Below are positions 1 through 7,396 of a DNA stretch of 64,000 nucleotides, piece by piece. Under the pieces are notes generated by a model, which worked only from the letters and a program-made list of their open reading frames with translations, had not been told where the DNA came from and did no database searches. Source of the DNA: Actinomadura terrae (lineage in GTDB: Bacteria > Actinomycetota > Actinomycetes > Streptosporangiales > Streptosporangiaceae); the NCBI RefSeq assembly GCF_022751215.1, contig NZ_JAICDG010000001.1, forward strand, positions 1,550,001 to 1,614,000, read 5' to 3'. Position numbers and translations under genes: made by a program. Position 1 is the first letter of the stretch. Every line of letters begins with the position of its first letter.

Positions 1-243
1 CTGCGCCCCCTCGTCGGCATGGACAAGGTCGAGATCATGGACCAGGCCCGCCGCATCCGGACACTGACGATCTCCGAGCTGCCCGACGAGGACTGCTGCA
101 CGGTGCTCGCGCCCCGCCGCGCCGAGACCAAGGCGAAGATCGACGACCTCCGCCAGATCGAGAAGCGCCTGGACGTGGGCGAACTGGCCGACCAGCTCGC
201 CGCCTCCGTCCAGGAGCACCGCCCGGTCTACGGCTCTGCTTGA
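1..243 (+). CDS. thiI: tRNA 4-thiouridine synthase ThiI, C-terminal end (cut by window start)
   Basis: The frame is open from base 1 to the TGA at 241-243 and gives the last 80 residues. It begins LRPLVGMDKVEIMDQAR and contains EDCCTVLAP, both typical of the end of the ThiI PP-loop domain that adenylates U8 of tRNA and hands on sulfur for s4U and thiazole synthesis. The protein stops about 50 residues after EDCCTV, so there is no C-terminal rhodanese domain like that of the E. coli enzyme. This is the short form found in many Gram-positive bacteria. The start lies outside the window. The next gene is convergent. Confidence 0.88.
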   Translation: MRPLVGMDKVEIMDQARRIRTLTISELPDEDCCTVLAPRRAETKAKIDDLRQIEKRLDVGELADQLAASVQEHRPVYGSA

Positions 244-263
244 TTCGATCTCGGCCCAGCGTG

Positions 264-280
264 CTCGCCTGGCGGCTCGC
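264..280 (+). repeat. isolated 17-base core of the dispersed repeat
   Basis: CTCGCCTGGCGGCTCGC occurs here and again, identically, at 9594-9610, 9695-9711, 9854-9870 and 41478-41494. Here it sits alone, without the variable stem module, between the convergent thiI and DUF5954 genes. See the full copies at 9519-9761 and 41406-41544. Confidence 0.7.
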
Positions 281-336
281 AGGCTGACCGATCTCGTGCG
301 AGCGCGTGATCGTTGAGGTTGTCGCGGGGGTGACCT

Positions 337-352
337 GGCCCCCTGAGGGGCC
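337..352. terminator. possible bidirectional terminator
   Basis: GGCCCC, loop CTGA, GGGGCC. The hairpin lies between the convergent ends of thiI (243) and the DUF5954 gene (362). There is no U-tract on either side, as is common in high-GC actinomycetes. Confidence 0.45.
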
Positions 353-361
353 CAGGGCTGC

Positions 362-1267
362 TCAGTAGACGCTGTCGAAGTCGTCCGGGCGGGGCGGTTC
401 GGGGCCGTCCGGGCCGATGAGCGTGATCCGCTCGATGCGGACGATGCGGAACCGGCGGCCCGCGGCCTGCACGCCGTTGCGGCGCGGCTCGTCCTCCATC
501 AGGTCGGCGGCCTCGGTGTACTCGGCGAGCGCGGCCGGGGTGGGCTGCTCCACGGCCGGGATCACGTGCCGGAAGTAGGTCACGAGCGCGGCGCGGGCCT
601 GGCGCGGGGTGTCGTGCAGCCGCCCGATCGGGCGCCAGCGGCCGCCGAGCCGCTCGGCGACCGTGAACGCGGGCGCGAGGGCGATCGGGGTGAGGAACGC
701 GCCGGACGGCTCGTTGCCCGTCGCGGCCGCCGCGTCCAGCACCTGGCACAGCAGTTCGGCGGTGGTGAGGTCGGAGGCGGCCCGGTCCTCGGGCAGCAGG
801 TCGTAGGGGCGGGCCGGGACGGCGCGCCGGTCGGCCGGGTGCGGGTCGAGGTCGGTGGGGCGCGGCGGCTCGGGGCCGTCGGGGCCGGTGCGGACGAGCT
901 GCTCGATCCGGACGATGCGGAACCGGCGCCCGTCGGCCGTCACGTCGTCGGCGGGGGAGTCGCGCAGCAGGCCGGAGGCCTCCCGCAGCTCCCGCGCGGG
1001 CACGCCCTCGGTGAGGGCCGCGCGGTCGTCGAGGTGGTCGGCGAGCAGCTCGCGGGCGCCCTGGGGGAGCGGGTCGCAGGGGCAGAGGATCTGCCAGCCG
1101 CCGGGGACGTGCTCGGCGGCGGTGAACAGCGCGCCGACGACCACGAGTTCGGGATAGGCGGCGATGGAGCGGCAGGCGTCCGCGAGCATCACCGCGGCGA
1201 CCGGATCGATTCCGTCCAGATTGTCCGGGAAAAGCCGCCCCCCGGCGTCCCCATCGCCCGTAGTCAT
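362..1267 (-). CDS. DUF5954 family protein
   Basis: About 301 residues. I recognise the actinobacterial DUF5954 family from the segment GRRFRIVRIE...GPDGPEPPRP; its function is not known. The segment occurs twice, near residues 113-136 and again at the extreme C-terminus (about 270-295), each after a similar helical stretch, so the protein is an internal tandem duplication. No signal peptide or membrane segment is visible. The ATG at 1267 (MTTGDGDAGG) is chosen because GAGG lies upstream; an in-frame ATG at 1279 sits directly against that sequence and is less likely. It is convergent with thiI and not obviously in an operon. Confidence 0.8.
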   Translation of the reverse strand: MTTGDGDAGGRLFPDNLDGIDPVAAVMLADACRSIAAYPELVVVGALFTAAEHVPGGWQILCPCDPLPQGARELLADHLDDRAALTEGVPARELREASGLLRDSPADDVTADGRRFRIVRIEQLVRTGPDGPEPPRPTDLDPHPADRRAVPARPYDLLPEDRAASDLTTAELLCQVLDAAAATGNEPSGAFLTPIALAPAFTVAERLGGRWRPIGRLHDTPRQARAALVTYFRHVIPAVEQPTPAALAEYTEAADLMEDEPRRNGVQAAGRRFRIVRIERITLIGPDGPEPPRPDDFDSVY

Positions 1268-1422
1268 GCCGGATATCATCCTCGCCGGGATCGGTTCTGG
1301 CGAGTGGTTCAGACCAATTTGTTACTGCGGGGTCTGTCTCGCCTTTCCCGTCCCCGGACGCGATGCTCCGGCGGGCTCGCACGGGCCGGCACGGACTCGC
1401 GCGGGCCCGCCGGAGCGGTCCG

Positions 1423-2361
1423 CTACCGCCGCGCGGGCAGGACCAGGACGACCAGGCTCGCCGCCAGCAGCGCGAGGCCGCCGAGGGCGACCGCGCCGAG
1501 GTGCTCGCCGAGGACGGCCGTCCCGAGCACCGCCGCCACGGCCGGTTCGGCGAGCGTCAGCGTCGTCGCCGTGGTCGCGGAGGTGGTGCGCAGGCCGCGG
1601 GTGAACAGCACGTACCCGCCGCCGGTCGTGACCGCGCCCAGGTAGAGCGCGGTCAGCGCGCCCGGCCCGGTGAGCAGCCAGCCGATCGGCTCCAGCGCCA
1701 GGACGGGCAGCAGCACGACGCCCGCCGCGCCGAACAGCGCCCCCGCGACGGCCCGGTCGTCCTCGCCGCGGGCGATCAGCGTGGACGCCGCCGTCGCGTA
1801 CACCGCGTACGCGAGCCCGGCCAGCAGCGCCAGGGCGATCCCGCCCGGCTCGATCCCGGCGTCCCGGCCGCCGCCGACCAGCGCCGCGCAGCCGCCGACC
1901 GCGCCCGCCGTCGCCAGCGCCCAGCGCCGCGACGGCGCGCTCCGCCGGGTCGCCAGGCCGATCAGCCCGGCGAAGGCGGGCGCGCTGCCGATCGTGACGA
2001 CGGTCCCGGCCGCGACGCCGGTGCGGGCGACCGCCAGGAAGAACGCCGTCTGGTACACCGCGATCGCCGCCGCGCCGAGCGCGAGCGGCGGCCACGAGCG
2101 GCGGGCGGCGAGCAGCGTGCGGAGCCCGGCGGGGCGGGTGAGGGCGGCCAGGGCGACCAGCACCACCCCGCCGATGACGATGCGGACCGCGCCGACCGAG
2201 ACGCTGGACGCGCCGTCCGCGAACGTCCTGACGGTGCCGGTCGTCCCCCACAGGGACGCGGCGGCGAGGATGTCGCCGCCGCCCGGCAGCCGCCGACGGG
2301 ACGCGGGTTCCGGGGACGTGCCTTGCTTGGAGGTGCTCAGCCTGAACGTGCGTACTGCCAC
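1423..2361 (-). CDS. EamA/DMT-family membrane transporter
   Basis: 312 residues with about ten hydrophobic helices arranged as two EamA repeats (roughly residues 30-160 and 175-310). This is the drug/metabolite transporter fold; many members export amino acids or other metabolites, and substrate cannot be read from sequence. The GTG at 2361 has AGGAG eight bases upstream. It lies downstream of aroF on the same strand, but its own leader peptide (2486-2527) and hairpin (2424-2451) stand between them. The leader carries Tyr-Trp codons, which makes an aromatic amino acid (compare the EamA exporter YddG) a reasonable but unproven substrate. Confidence 0.85.
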   Translation of the reverse strand: MAVRTFRLSTSKQGTSPEPASRRRLPGGGDILAAASLWGTTGTVRTFADGASSVSVGAVRIVIGGVVLVALAALTRPAGLRTLLAARRSWPPLALGAAAIAVYQTAFFLAVARTGVAAGTVVTIGSAPAFAGLIGLATRRSAPSRRWALATAGAVGGCAALVGGGRDAGIEPGGIALALLAGLAYAVYATAASTLIARGEDDRAVAGALFGAAGVVLLPVLALEPIGWLLTGPGALTALYLGAVTTGGGYVLFTRGLRTTSATTATTLTLAEPAVAAVLGTAVLGEHLGAVALGGLALLAASLVVLVLPARR

Positions 2362-2423
2362 GGGAGATGCTCCTGGGCTCGAATCGGGAGGGGGTGATCC
2401 GGATTCGGGGCGCAGGAGAACGC

Positions 2424-2451
2424 CGGCCCGGCGCAGGTCGGCGCCGGGCCG
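2424..2451 (-). terminator. attenuator-like hairpin before the EamA gene
   Basis: Eleven-base perfect stem CGGCCCGGCGC / GCGCCGGGCCG with a six-base loop, 62 bases upstream of the GTG at 2361 and 34 bases beyond the leader-peptide stop. A second hairpin (CGCCCCG/CGGGGCG, 2479-2499) overlaps the leader stop codon, as expected for an attenuation device. No U-tract follows. Confidence 0.5.
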
Positions 2452-2485
2452 CGGCAGGTCTTAGGGAATGTGACGCCGCGCCCCG

Positions 2486-2527
2486 TCAGGAGCGGGGCGG
2501 CCCGAGGTTCGAGGTCCAGTACGCCAT
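2486..2527 (-). CDS. putative leader peptide with Tyr-Trp codons
   Basis: A 13-codon ORF, MAYWTSNLGPPRS, starts at 2527, only seven bases after a -10-like TAGCCT (minus strand, plus-strand bases 2535-2540), so it would begin a nearly leaderless transcript. Adjacent Tyr and Trp codons at positions 3-4 are followed by a hairpin that overlaps the stop codon and then a strong hairpin at 2424-2451. The layout copies that of the aroF leader at 3732-3800. Only one Trp and one Tyr are present, so the ribosome-stalling signal would be weak. It could equally be a chance ORF in the aroF-EamA spacer. Confidence 0.45.
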   Translation of the reverse strand: MAYWTSNLGPPRS

Positions 2528-2580
2528 GCCGCCGAGGCTACCAGCCCGTGACGTGCTCCCCGCCCGGCCCGAGCGCGGGT

Positions 2581-3621
2581 TCAGGCGGGGACGCCGTCGG
2601 CCGTCCCGGTGAGGACGCGGCCGACCATCGGCGGCAGGTCGCGGACGACCTTGGCCAGCTCGCGCAGGTCGCCGTCCACGAGGGCCTGCGGGCCGTCGCA
2701 CAGCGCGGTCTCCGGGTGCGGGTGCACGTCGATGATCACACCGTCGGCGCCGACCGCGATCGCGGCGCGGGTCAGCGGCAGCACGAGGTCCCGGCTGCCG
2801 CCCGAGTGGGACGGGTCCACGATCACCGGCAGGTGCGACATGCGCTGCGCCACCGGGACGGCGGAGATGTCGAGGGTGTTGCGGGTGGCGCGCTCGAACG
2901 TCCGGATGCCCCGCTCGCAGAGCACGATGTCGAGGTTGCCGCGCTGCGCGATGTACTCGGCGGCCATCAGCCACTCCTCGATCGTGCCGTTCATGCCGCG
3001 CTTGAGCATGACCGGGCGGCCCGCCTCGCCCGCCGCCTGGAGCAGCGCGAAGTTCTGCGCGTTGCGGGTGCCGATCTGGAGCATGTCGGCGTAGGAGGCG
3101 ACGAGGTCGACGTCCCGGGCGTCGACGACCTCGGTGACGATCGGCATGCCGGTCTCCTCCCGCACGTCCGCGAGGATGCGCAGGCCCGCCTCGCCGAGGC
3201 CCTGGAACGCGTACGGGGAGGTGCGGGGCTTGAACGCGCCGCCGCGCAGCAGCGTCGCGCCCGCCGCCTGCGCCATCTGCGCGGCGCCGAGCGTCTGCTC
3301 GGGGGTCTCCACCGCGCACGGCCCGGCGATCAGCGTCATCGTGCCGGGGCCGACCGGGACGCCGCCGACGCGGACGACCGTCCGCTCGGGGTGGTTCTCG
3401 CGGCTCACCAGCTTGTGCGGCGCGGAGATGCGGATCACGTCGCTGACGCCGCGCATCCCGCGCAGGTTCAGCGAGCCGAACTGCTGGACGTCGCCGACGA
3501 GCCCGACGATGGTCCGCTCGACGCCGCGGCTGACGAACGCGTCGCCGCCCGCCGTCTCGACCAGTGAGACGACGGCCCGGACATCCGCTTCGTTGGCCTC
3601 GGGGGCCATGACGACGACCAT
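2581..3621 (-). CDS. aroF: 3-deoxy-7-phosphoheptulonate synthase (DAHP synthase)
   Basis: 346 residues. It condenses phosphoenolpyruvate and erythrose 4-phosphate, the first step to chorismate and the aromatic amino acids. The type I-beta architecture is clear: an N-terminal ferredoxin-like regulatory domain (about 1-70, MVVVMAPEANEADV...) and a TIM barrel with GPCAVET, KPRTSPYAFQG, KRGMNGTIEEW and DPSHSGG, which hold substrate- and metal-binding residues. The ATG at 3621 follows GAGGAGAGG; longer upstream frames run through the leader hairpin and are not coding. The regulatory domain suggests feedback inhibition; the leader at 3682-3812 suggests transcriptional attenuation. Mycobacterium and Streptomyces often use type II enzymes, so the type here is worth noting. 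Confidence 0.93.
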   Translation of the reverse strand: MVVVMAPEANEADVRAVVSLVETAGGDAFVSRGVERTIVGLVGDVQQFGSLNLRGMRGVSDVIRISAPHKLVSRENHPERTVVRVGGVPVGPGTMTLIAGPCAVETPEQTLGAAQMAQAAGATLLRGGAFKPRTSPYAFQGLGEAGLRILADVREETGMPIVTEVVDARDVDLVASYADMLQIGTRNAQNFALLQAAGEAGRPVMLKRGMNGTIEEWLMAAEYIAQRGNLDIVLCERGIRTFERATRNTLDISAVPVAQRMSHLPVIVDPSHSGGSRDLVLPLTRAAIAVGADGVIIDVHPHPETALCDGPQALVDGDLRELAKVVRDLPPMVGRVLTGTADGVPA

Positions 3622-3681
3622 TGGTTGCTGCCTCTCCTCGTGACGCGGGGGCCGGCGGCCCCCGGACGCGTCCCTGAAACG

Positions 3682-3720
3682 ACGAAGAGCCCCGGGCCGC
3701 TGGGGCCCGGGGCTCTTCGT
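3682..3720 (-). terminator. attenuator hairpin before aroF
   Basis: A perfect 17-base stem (ACGAAGAGCCCCGGGCC / GGCCCGGGGCTCTTCGT) with a five-base loop lies 60 bases before the aroF start and directly after the aromatic leader peptide. On the minus strand it is followed by CGTTTC, a short U-containing stretch. Upstream, TGGTCTG in the leader can pair with CAGACCA after the leader stop, and a 10-base inverted repeat joins the two ends of the leader ORF (3735-3744 with 3789-3798). The two pairings cross, so they should be mutually exclusive. Confidence 0.75.
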
Positions 3721-3731
3721 CTGGTGGTCTG

Positions 3732-3800
3732 TCAGCGCAACGTCTGGCAGACCAGCCGCCCGGGCTGGTCGAACCAAAAGAAATACACGACGTTGCGCAC
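3732..3800 (-). CDS. aromatic leader peptide of aroF
   Basis: A 22-residue ORF begins at GTG 3800 and reads MRNVVYFFWFDQPGR... Codons 6-10 are Tyr-Phe-Phe-Trp-Phe, five aromatic residues in a row and the end products of the pathway controlled by the next gene. It ends 11 bases before the 17-base hairpin at 3682-3720. A -10-like TACGCT lies six bases upstream of the GTG, so the message is probably leaderless. Stalling at the aromatic codons would break the 10-base stem formed by the two ends of the ORF. I infer classical translation-coupled attenuation of DAHP synthase by aromatic amino acids. Confidence 0.8.
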   Translation of the reverse strand: MRNVVYFFWFDQPGRLVCQTLR

Positions 3801-3806
3801 GGGCTC

Positions 3807-3812
3807 AGCGTA
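3807..3812 (-). promoter_or_regulatory. -10 element of the aroF leader transcript
   Basis: TACGCT on the minus strand, six bases from the GTG of the leader peptide. This is the TAnnnT form usual for actinobacterial housekeeping sigma factors. No convincing -35 is visible. Confidence 0.4.
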
Positions 3813-3888
3813 GCCGATTCCCCGGCCCCCGCTCCGCGCGGGGGGCGAATATGGCTCAGCTCACGCCGGATGGCAGGATGGCCGCGTC

Positions 3889-4515
3889 ATGTCGTCCCCA
3901 CCCGATGAGCCCGCGCCGGATCCGCGGGACCTTCCGCCCGGCCAGTACGTCCCCCGGGGCTGGCCGGTCCTCCACTACGGGCCGGTGCCCCGGTTCCGTC
4001 CGGAGGGCTGGGACTTCCGGGTGTTCGGCGCCACCGCGTCGGGCGGGCAGTACCGCTGGAGCTGGGACGAGTTCGACGCGCTCCCGAAGGCCGAGGCCGT
4101 CGGCGACTTCCACTGCGTCACCAAGTTCACGATCCCCGACAACGAGTGGCGGGGCGTCCCCGGCACGGTGATCGTGGAGCTCGCGCCGCCCGCGCCGGAC
4201 GTCACGCACGTCATGGTCTGGGCCGAGTACGGCTACAGCGCCAACATCCGCATGACCGACTTCCTCGCCGACGGGACGATGTTCGCCACGCACCGCGACG
4301 GGGAGCGGCTCAGCCCCGACCACGGGTTCCCGATCCGCATCGTCGTCCCGCACCTGTACGCGTGGAAGAGCGTGAAGTGGGTCCGGGGCGTCGAGTACCT
4401 GGTGAGGGACCGCCGCGGCTTCTGGGAGGAACGCGGCTATCACAACGTCGCCGACCCGTGGCGCGAGCAGCGCTACTCCTACCAGGAGGACGAGGGCGAG
4501 GCGCCGCCCGGTTAA
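3889..4515 (+). CDS. molybdopterin-dependent oxidoreductase (sulfite oxidase-like fold)
   Basis: 208 residues matching the oxidoreductase molybdopterin-binding domain of the sulfite oxidase/YedY group. The Mo-ligand cysteine region reads GDFHCVTKFT, followed by the typical late motif WKSVKWVRGVEY. It is shorter than sulfite oxidase, lacks the dimerisation and heme domains, and has no twin-arginine or Sec signal, so it should be cytoplasmic. The substrate is unknown. No partner heme or membrane subunit is adjacent; the neighbours are divergent (aroF) and an unrelated two-component system. The ATG at 3889 is the first plausible start, with weak GGATGG upstream. Confidence 0.85.
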   Translation: MSSPPDEPAPDPRDLPPGQYVPRGWPVLHYGPVPRFRPEGWDFRVFGATASGGQYRWSWDEFDALPKAEAVGDFHCVTKFTIPDNEWRGVPGTVIVELAPPAPDVTHVMVWAEYGYSANIRMTDFLADGTMFATHRDGERLSPDHGFPIRIVVPHLYAWKSVKWVRGVEYLVRDRRGFWEERGYHNVADPWREQRYSYQEDEGEAPPG

Positions 4516-4683
4516 CGCGGCGATTCGCGGGCGATAGGGCGGCCAGAGGGGCGGCCCCTGGCCATCGGCCTTTGTGGTCCACGCGCCGATCGGTGCGTTG
4601 TCCGGGATTTCGGTCCAATCGAGTTCTTCGTAAATGGGGAACAGACAGACCGGCCGGGGAGACAGCCATTACCGTGGGTCGTC

Positions 4684-6012
4684 ATGGACCTACCGTCCGT
4701 TGTCGGTGTCATGGCATGCACGTCGGCCGCCGTGGCCGTCACCGGCGCCTGCGCGCTGCACCGCTGGCCCGCGGCCCGGCGGCGGCGCCGTCCGGGGGCC
4801 GCGGCCGAGGCGGCGAGGTTCGCCGCGCTGCACACGATCGCGCGGGCCTCGCCGCCGCTGCGCGGCGGGCTGAGCAGGGAGGCGGCCCGCCGGTCGGCCG
4901 GGCACCTGCGGTCCCTGCTCGGCGCCGAGGCCGTCGCGCTGATCTCCGCCCACCCCCCGGAGTGCGAGGAGGCGGGCGACCCCGGCGGGGCGGACGGGCG
5001 GCTGCTCGCCTGGGACGGCGCGGGCGCCGGACGGCACGCGGCCGACGCCGTCCGGCAGGCCCTGCCGGTGCTGGCGTCCGGGCGGCCCCGCGTGGTCACG
5101 CCCGGCCCCCCGTCCTGCGCCGACCCCCGGTGCCCGCTGCGCGTCGCCGCGATCGCCCCGCTCACCGTCGAGGGACGGGTGGAGGGCGCGCTCGCCGCGT
5201 ACTGGCCCGGGCCGTCCGCCGCCCGGGTCAAGGCGGTGGGCGAGGCGGCCCGCTGGGTCACCGGCCAGCTGGAACTCGCCGAACTGGACGCCTCCCGGGT
5301 CCGGCTCGCCGAGGCCGAGACGCGGGCGCTGCGGGCCCAGATCTCCCCCCACTTCGTCTACAACTCCCTGACCACGATCGCCTCGTTCGTCCGCACCGAC
5401 CCCGCCCGCGCGCGGTCGCTGCTGCTGGACTTCGCCGACTTCGCCCGCTACTCCTTCCGCAACCCCCGCGACTTCACCACGCTCGCCGACGAGCTGCGCT
5501 CCATCGACCGCTACCTGCTTCTGGAGCGCGCCAGGTTCGGCGACCGGCTGCGGTTCAGCGTGGAGGTCGCGCCCGAGGTGCTGCCGGTCGCGGTGCCCTT
5601 CCTGGCCCTGCAACCCCTGGTCGAGAACGCCATCCGGCACGGCATGCAGGGCGCGGAGGGCGACTTCCACATCTCGATCGTCGCGCGCGACTCCGGCGCC
5701 GATGCCGCGATCAGCGTCGAGGACGACGGCGCCGGCATGGACCCCGAGCGCCTCCAGGAGATCCTCTCCGCCCCGGTTGGCCGGTCCCGGTCGCCCGGGC
5801 CGGGGGGCGCCGCGTCCCGCGGACGATCCGGGGGCGACCCCCAGGAAAGGCCGAACGCGGACGGAGCGGGCATCGGCCTCGCCAACGTGGACGAGCGGAT
5901 GCGGCAGGTCTACGGCGAGGAGTACGGGCTGACCGTCGAGACCGCGCCGGGCGCCGGAACCAAGGTGAATTTGCGTGTCCCGAAGTACCGGCCAGGAGTA
6001 TTTCCAGAGTGA
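4684..6012 (+). CDS. LytS/YehU-type sensor histidine kinase
   Basis: 442 residues. One N-terminal membrane helix (about 5-27) is followed by a GAF-like sensor region (about 45-190), a His_kinase domain with phospho-acceptor His223 in QISPHFVYNS, and an HATPase with N-box Asn315 (LVENAIRHG), DDGAGM and GIGLANV. An unusual Pro/Gly/Arg-rich insert of about 40 residues separates the ATP-lid motifs. It forms an operon with the LytTR regulator 75 bases downstream and with the symporter pair, the arrangement seen for acetate/pyruvate-type symporters in actinobacteria. A cytoplasmic metabolite or carboxylate signal is therefore likely, but this is inference. Confidence 0.92.
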   Translation: MDLPSVVGVMACTSAAVAVTGACALHRWPAARRRRRPGAAAEAARFAALHTIARASPPLRGGLSREAARRSAGHLRSLLGAEAVALISAHPPECEEAGDPGGADGRLLAWDGAGAGRHAADAVRQALPVLASGRPRVVTPGPPSCADPRCPLRVAAIAPLTVEGRVEGALAAYWPGPSAARVKAVGEAARWVTGQLELAELDASRVRLAEAETRALRAQISPHFVYNSLTTIASFVRTDPARARSLLLDFADFARYSFRNPRDFTTLADELRSIDRYLLLERARFGDRLRFSVEVAPEVLPVAVPFLALQPLVENAIRHGMQGAEGDFHISIVARDSGADAAISVEDDGAGMDPERLQEILSAPVGRSRSPGPGGAASRGRSGGDPQERPNADGAGIGLANVDERMRQVYGEEYGLTVETAPGAGTKVNLRVPKYRPGVFPE

Positions 6013-6087
6013 GCGGCCGTCCACGACACGCCACTCACATTTCGAAACCGATTGCGGACAGACGGTAATCGCGGCAAAGTCGCCCCT

Positions 6088-6879
6088 ATGCTGCGCGTCC
6101 TGGCCGTCGACGATGAACGCCCCGCCCTGGAGGAGCTCACCTACCTGCTCCGCAAGGACCCGCGGATCGGGCAGGTCACCGGGGCGGCCGAGGCCGCCTC
6201 CGCGCTGCGCGACCTGAGCCGGATGCTCGTGGCGGGCGAGCGGCTCGACGCGGTCTTCCTCGACATCCGCATGCCGGGGCTGGACGGCCTCGACTTCACC
6301 CGCCTGCTCACCGGCTTCGCCGCGCCGCCGCGCGTGGTGTTCGTGACCGCGCACGACGACTGCGCCGTCACCGCCTACGAGCTCGGCGCCCTCGACTACC
6401 TGCTCAAGCCCGTCCGGCCCGAACGGCTCGCGGAGGCCGTCCGCCGGGTCGCCGAGGCCGCCGGACGGGACGCGCCGCCGGGCGAGGGCGGGCGCGCCGA
6501 CGACGAGATGATCCCCGTCGAGCTCGGCGGCCGCACCCGCCTGGTGTCGCGCCGCGCGGTCACCCACGTCGAGGCGCAGGGCGACTACGTCCGGCTGCAC
6601 ACCGCCGACGGCGGCTTCCTCGTCCGGATGCCGCTGGCGGCGCTGACCAAGCGGTGGGAGGCGGCCGGGTTCATCCGCATCCACCGCAGCACGCTCGTCG
6701 CCTCCGAGCACATCACGGAGCTGCATTTCGACGGCGGGCGCGCGGCCGTCCAGATCGGCGACGAGCTGCTGCCGGTGAGCCGCCGGCACACCCGCGAGGT
6801 CCGCGACCTGCTGATCCGCCGCTTCCACCAGCCCGCCCGGCAGCAGCCCGAGGCTCCCGGAGGTGGCCGCCGTGGCTGA
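6088..6879 (+). CDS. LytTR-family response regulator
   Basis: 263 residues. The receiver domain (1-120) has the acidic pair Asp8/Asp9 in LAVDDER, the phosphorylated Asp59 in VFLDIRMPG, and the conserved Lys in LLKPVRPERL. The C-terminal LytTR DNA-binding domain (about 150-250) has VTHVEAQGDYVRLHT and FIRIHRSTLV. ATG 6088 (MLRVLAVDDE) is preferred over the in-frame ATG at 6052 because receiver domains start here. Its end overlaps the next gene by eight bases, so kinase, regulator and transporter are one operon. It probably activates the symporter genes behind it. Confidence 0.93.
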   Translation: MLRVLAVDDERPALEELTYLLRKDPRIGQVTGAAEAASALRDLSRMLVAGERLDAVFLDIRMPGLDGLDFTRLLTGFAAPPRVVFVTAHDDCAVTAYELGALDYLLKPVRPERLAEAVRRVAEAAGRDAPPGEGGRADDEMIPVELGGRTRLVSRRAVTHVEAQGDYVRLHTADGGFLVRMPLAALTKRWEAAGFIRIHRSTLVASEHITELHFDGGRAAVQIGDELLPVSRRHTREVRDLLIRRFHQPARQQPEAPGGGRRG

Positions 6880-7396
6880 CCGCCGCCGCGTCGTGGTCTC
6901 CGGCGCGACCGCCGCCCGCGCCCGGGCCCTGCCGCAGCCGGCGTCCGCGCCGGTCGCCGGGCCGCCGGCCGGCGGTCACGAACCGGCCGGACGGGAGACG
7001 TCCGACAACGACCCGCCTGATCCGGCATGTCCACCGTGTTCTGTTTCGTTCCACCCTGCGGCCCCCGGCGGTGAGGCGGCGGGCCGCGGCGGCGAGGGCG
7101 CCGGGCTCGCGCAGGCGCAGGCGCTGATCCGCGTCCAGCTCCGTGCGGCCCTCACTACCGGCGCGACCGTCATGATCGTGACGACCGGCCTGCCGCTGCT
7201 GCTGACCTTCGCCCCGGCGCTCGGACGGCTCCGTGCCGACGGCGTCCCCCTCGCCTGGGCCGTCCTCGCCTTCGGCATCCAGCCGATCTGGATCGCCGCG
7301 TCCCTCCTGCACCTGCGGCGCGCCGAACGAGCCGAACGGGCCCTCACCCGCCAAGCGGAACGCCCCGCACCGGGCGCGCGCGCGGGGCGCCGGTGA
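6872..7396 (+). CDS. small membrane protein partnering a sodium/solute symporter (DUF485-like)
   Basis: 174 residues. The first 70 are a disordered Pro/Ala/Gly-rich cytoplasmic region; then LIRVQLRAALTTGATVMIV... and VPLAWAVLAFGIQPIWIAASLLHLRRAE give two membrane helices. Size, topology and position between a LytS/LytR pair and a symporter match the DUF485-type subunit encoded with ActP/MctC-like carriers, though the N-terminal extension is longer than usual. GTG 6872 is preferred because GGAGG ends eight bases upstream; GTG 6863 overlaps that sequence. Its stop overlaps the symporter GTG. Confidence 0.75.
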   Translation: MADRRRVVVSGATAARARALPQPASAPVAGPPAGGHEPAGRETSDNDPPDPACPPCSVSFHPAAPGGEAAGRGGEGAGLAQAQALIRVQLRAALTTGATVMIVTTGLPLLLTFAPALGRLRADGVPLAWAVLAFGIQPIWIAASLLHLRRAERAERALTRQAERPAPGARAGRR

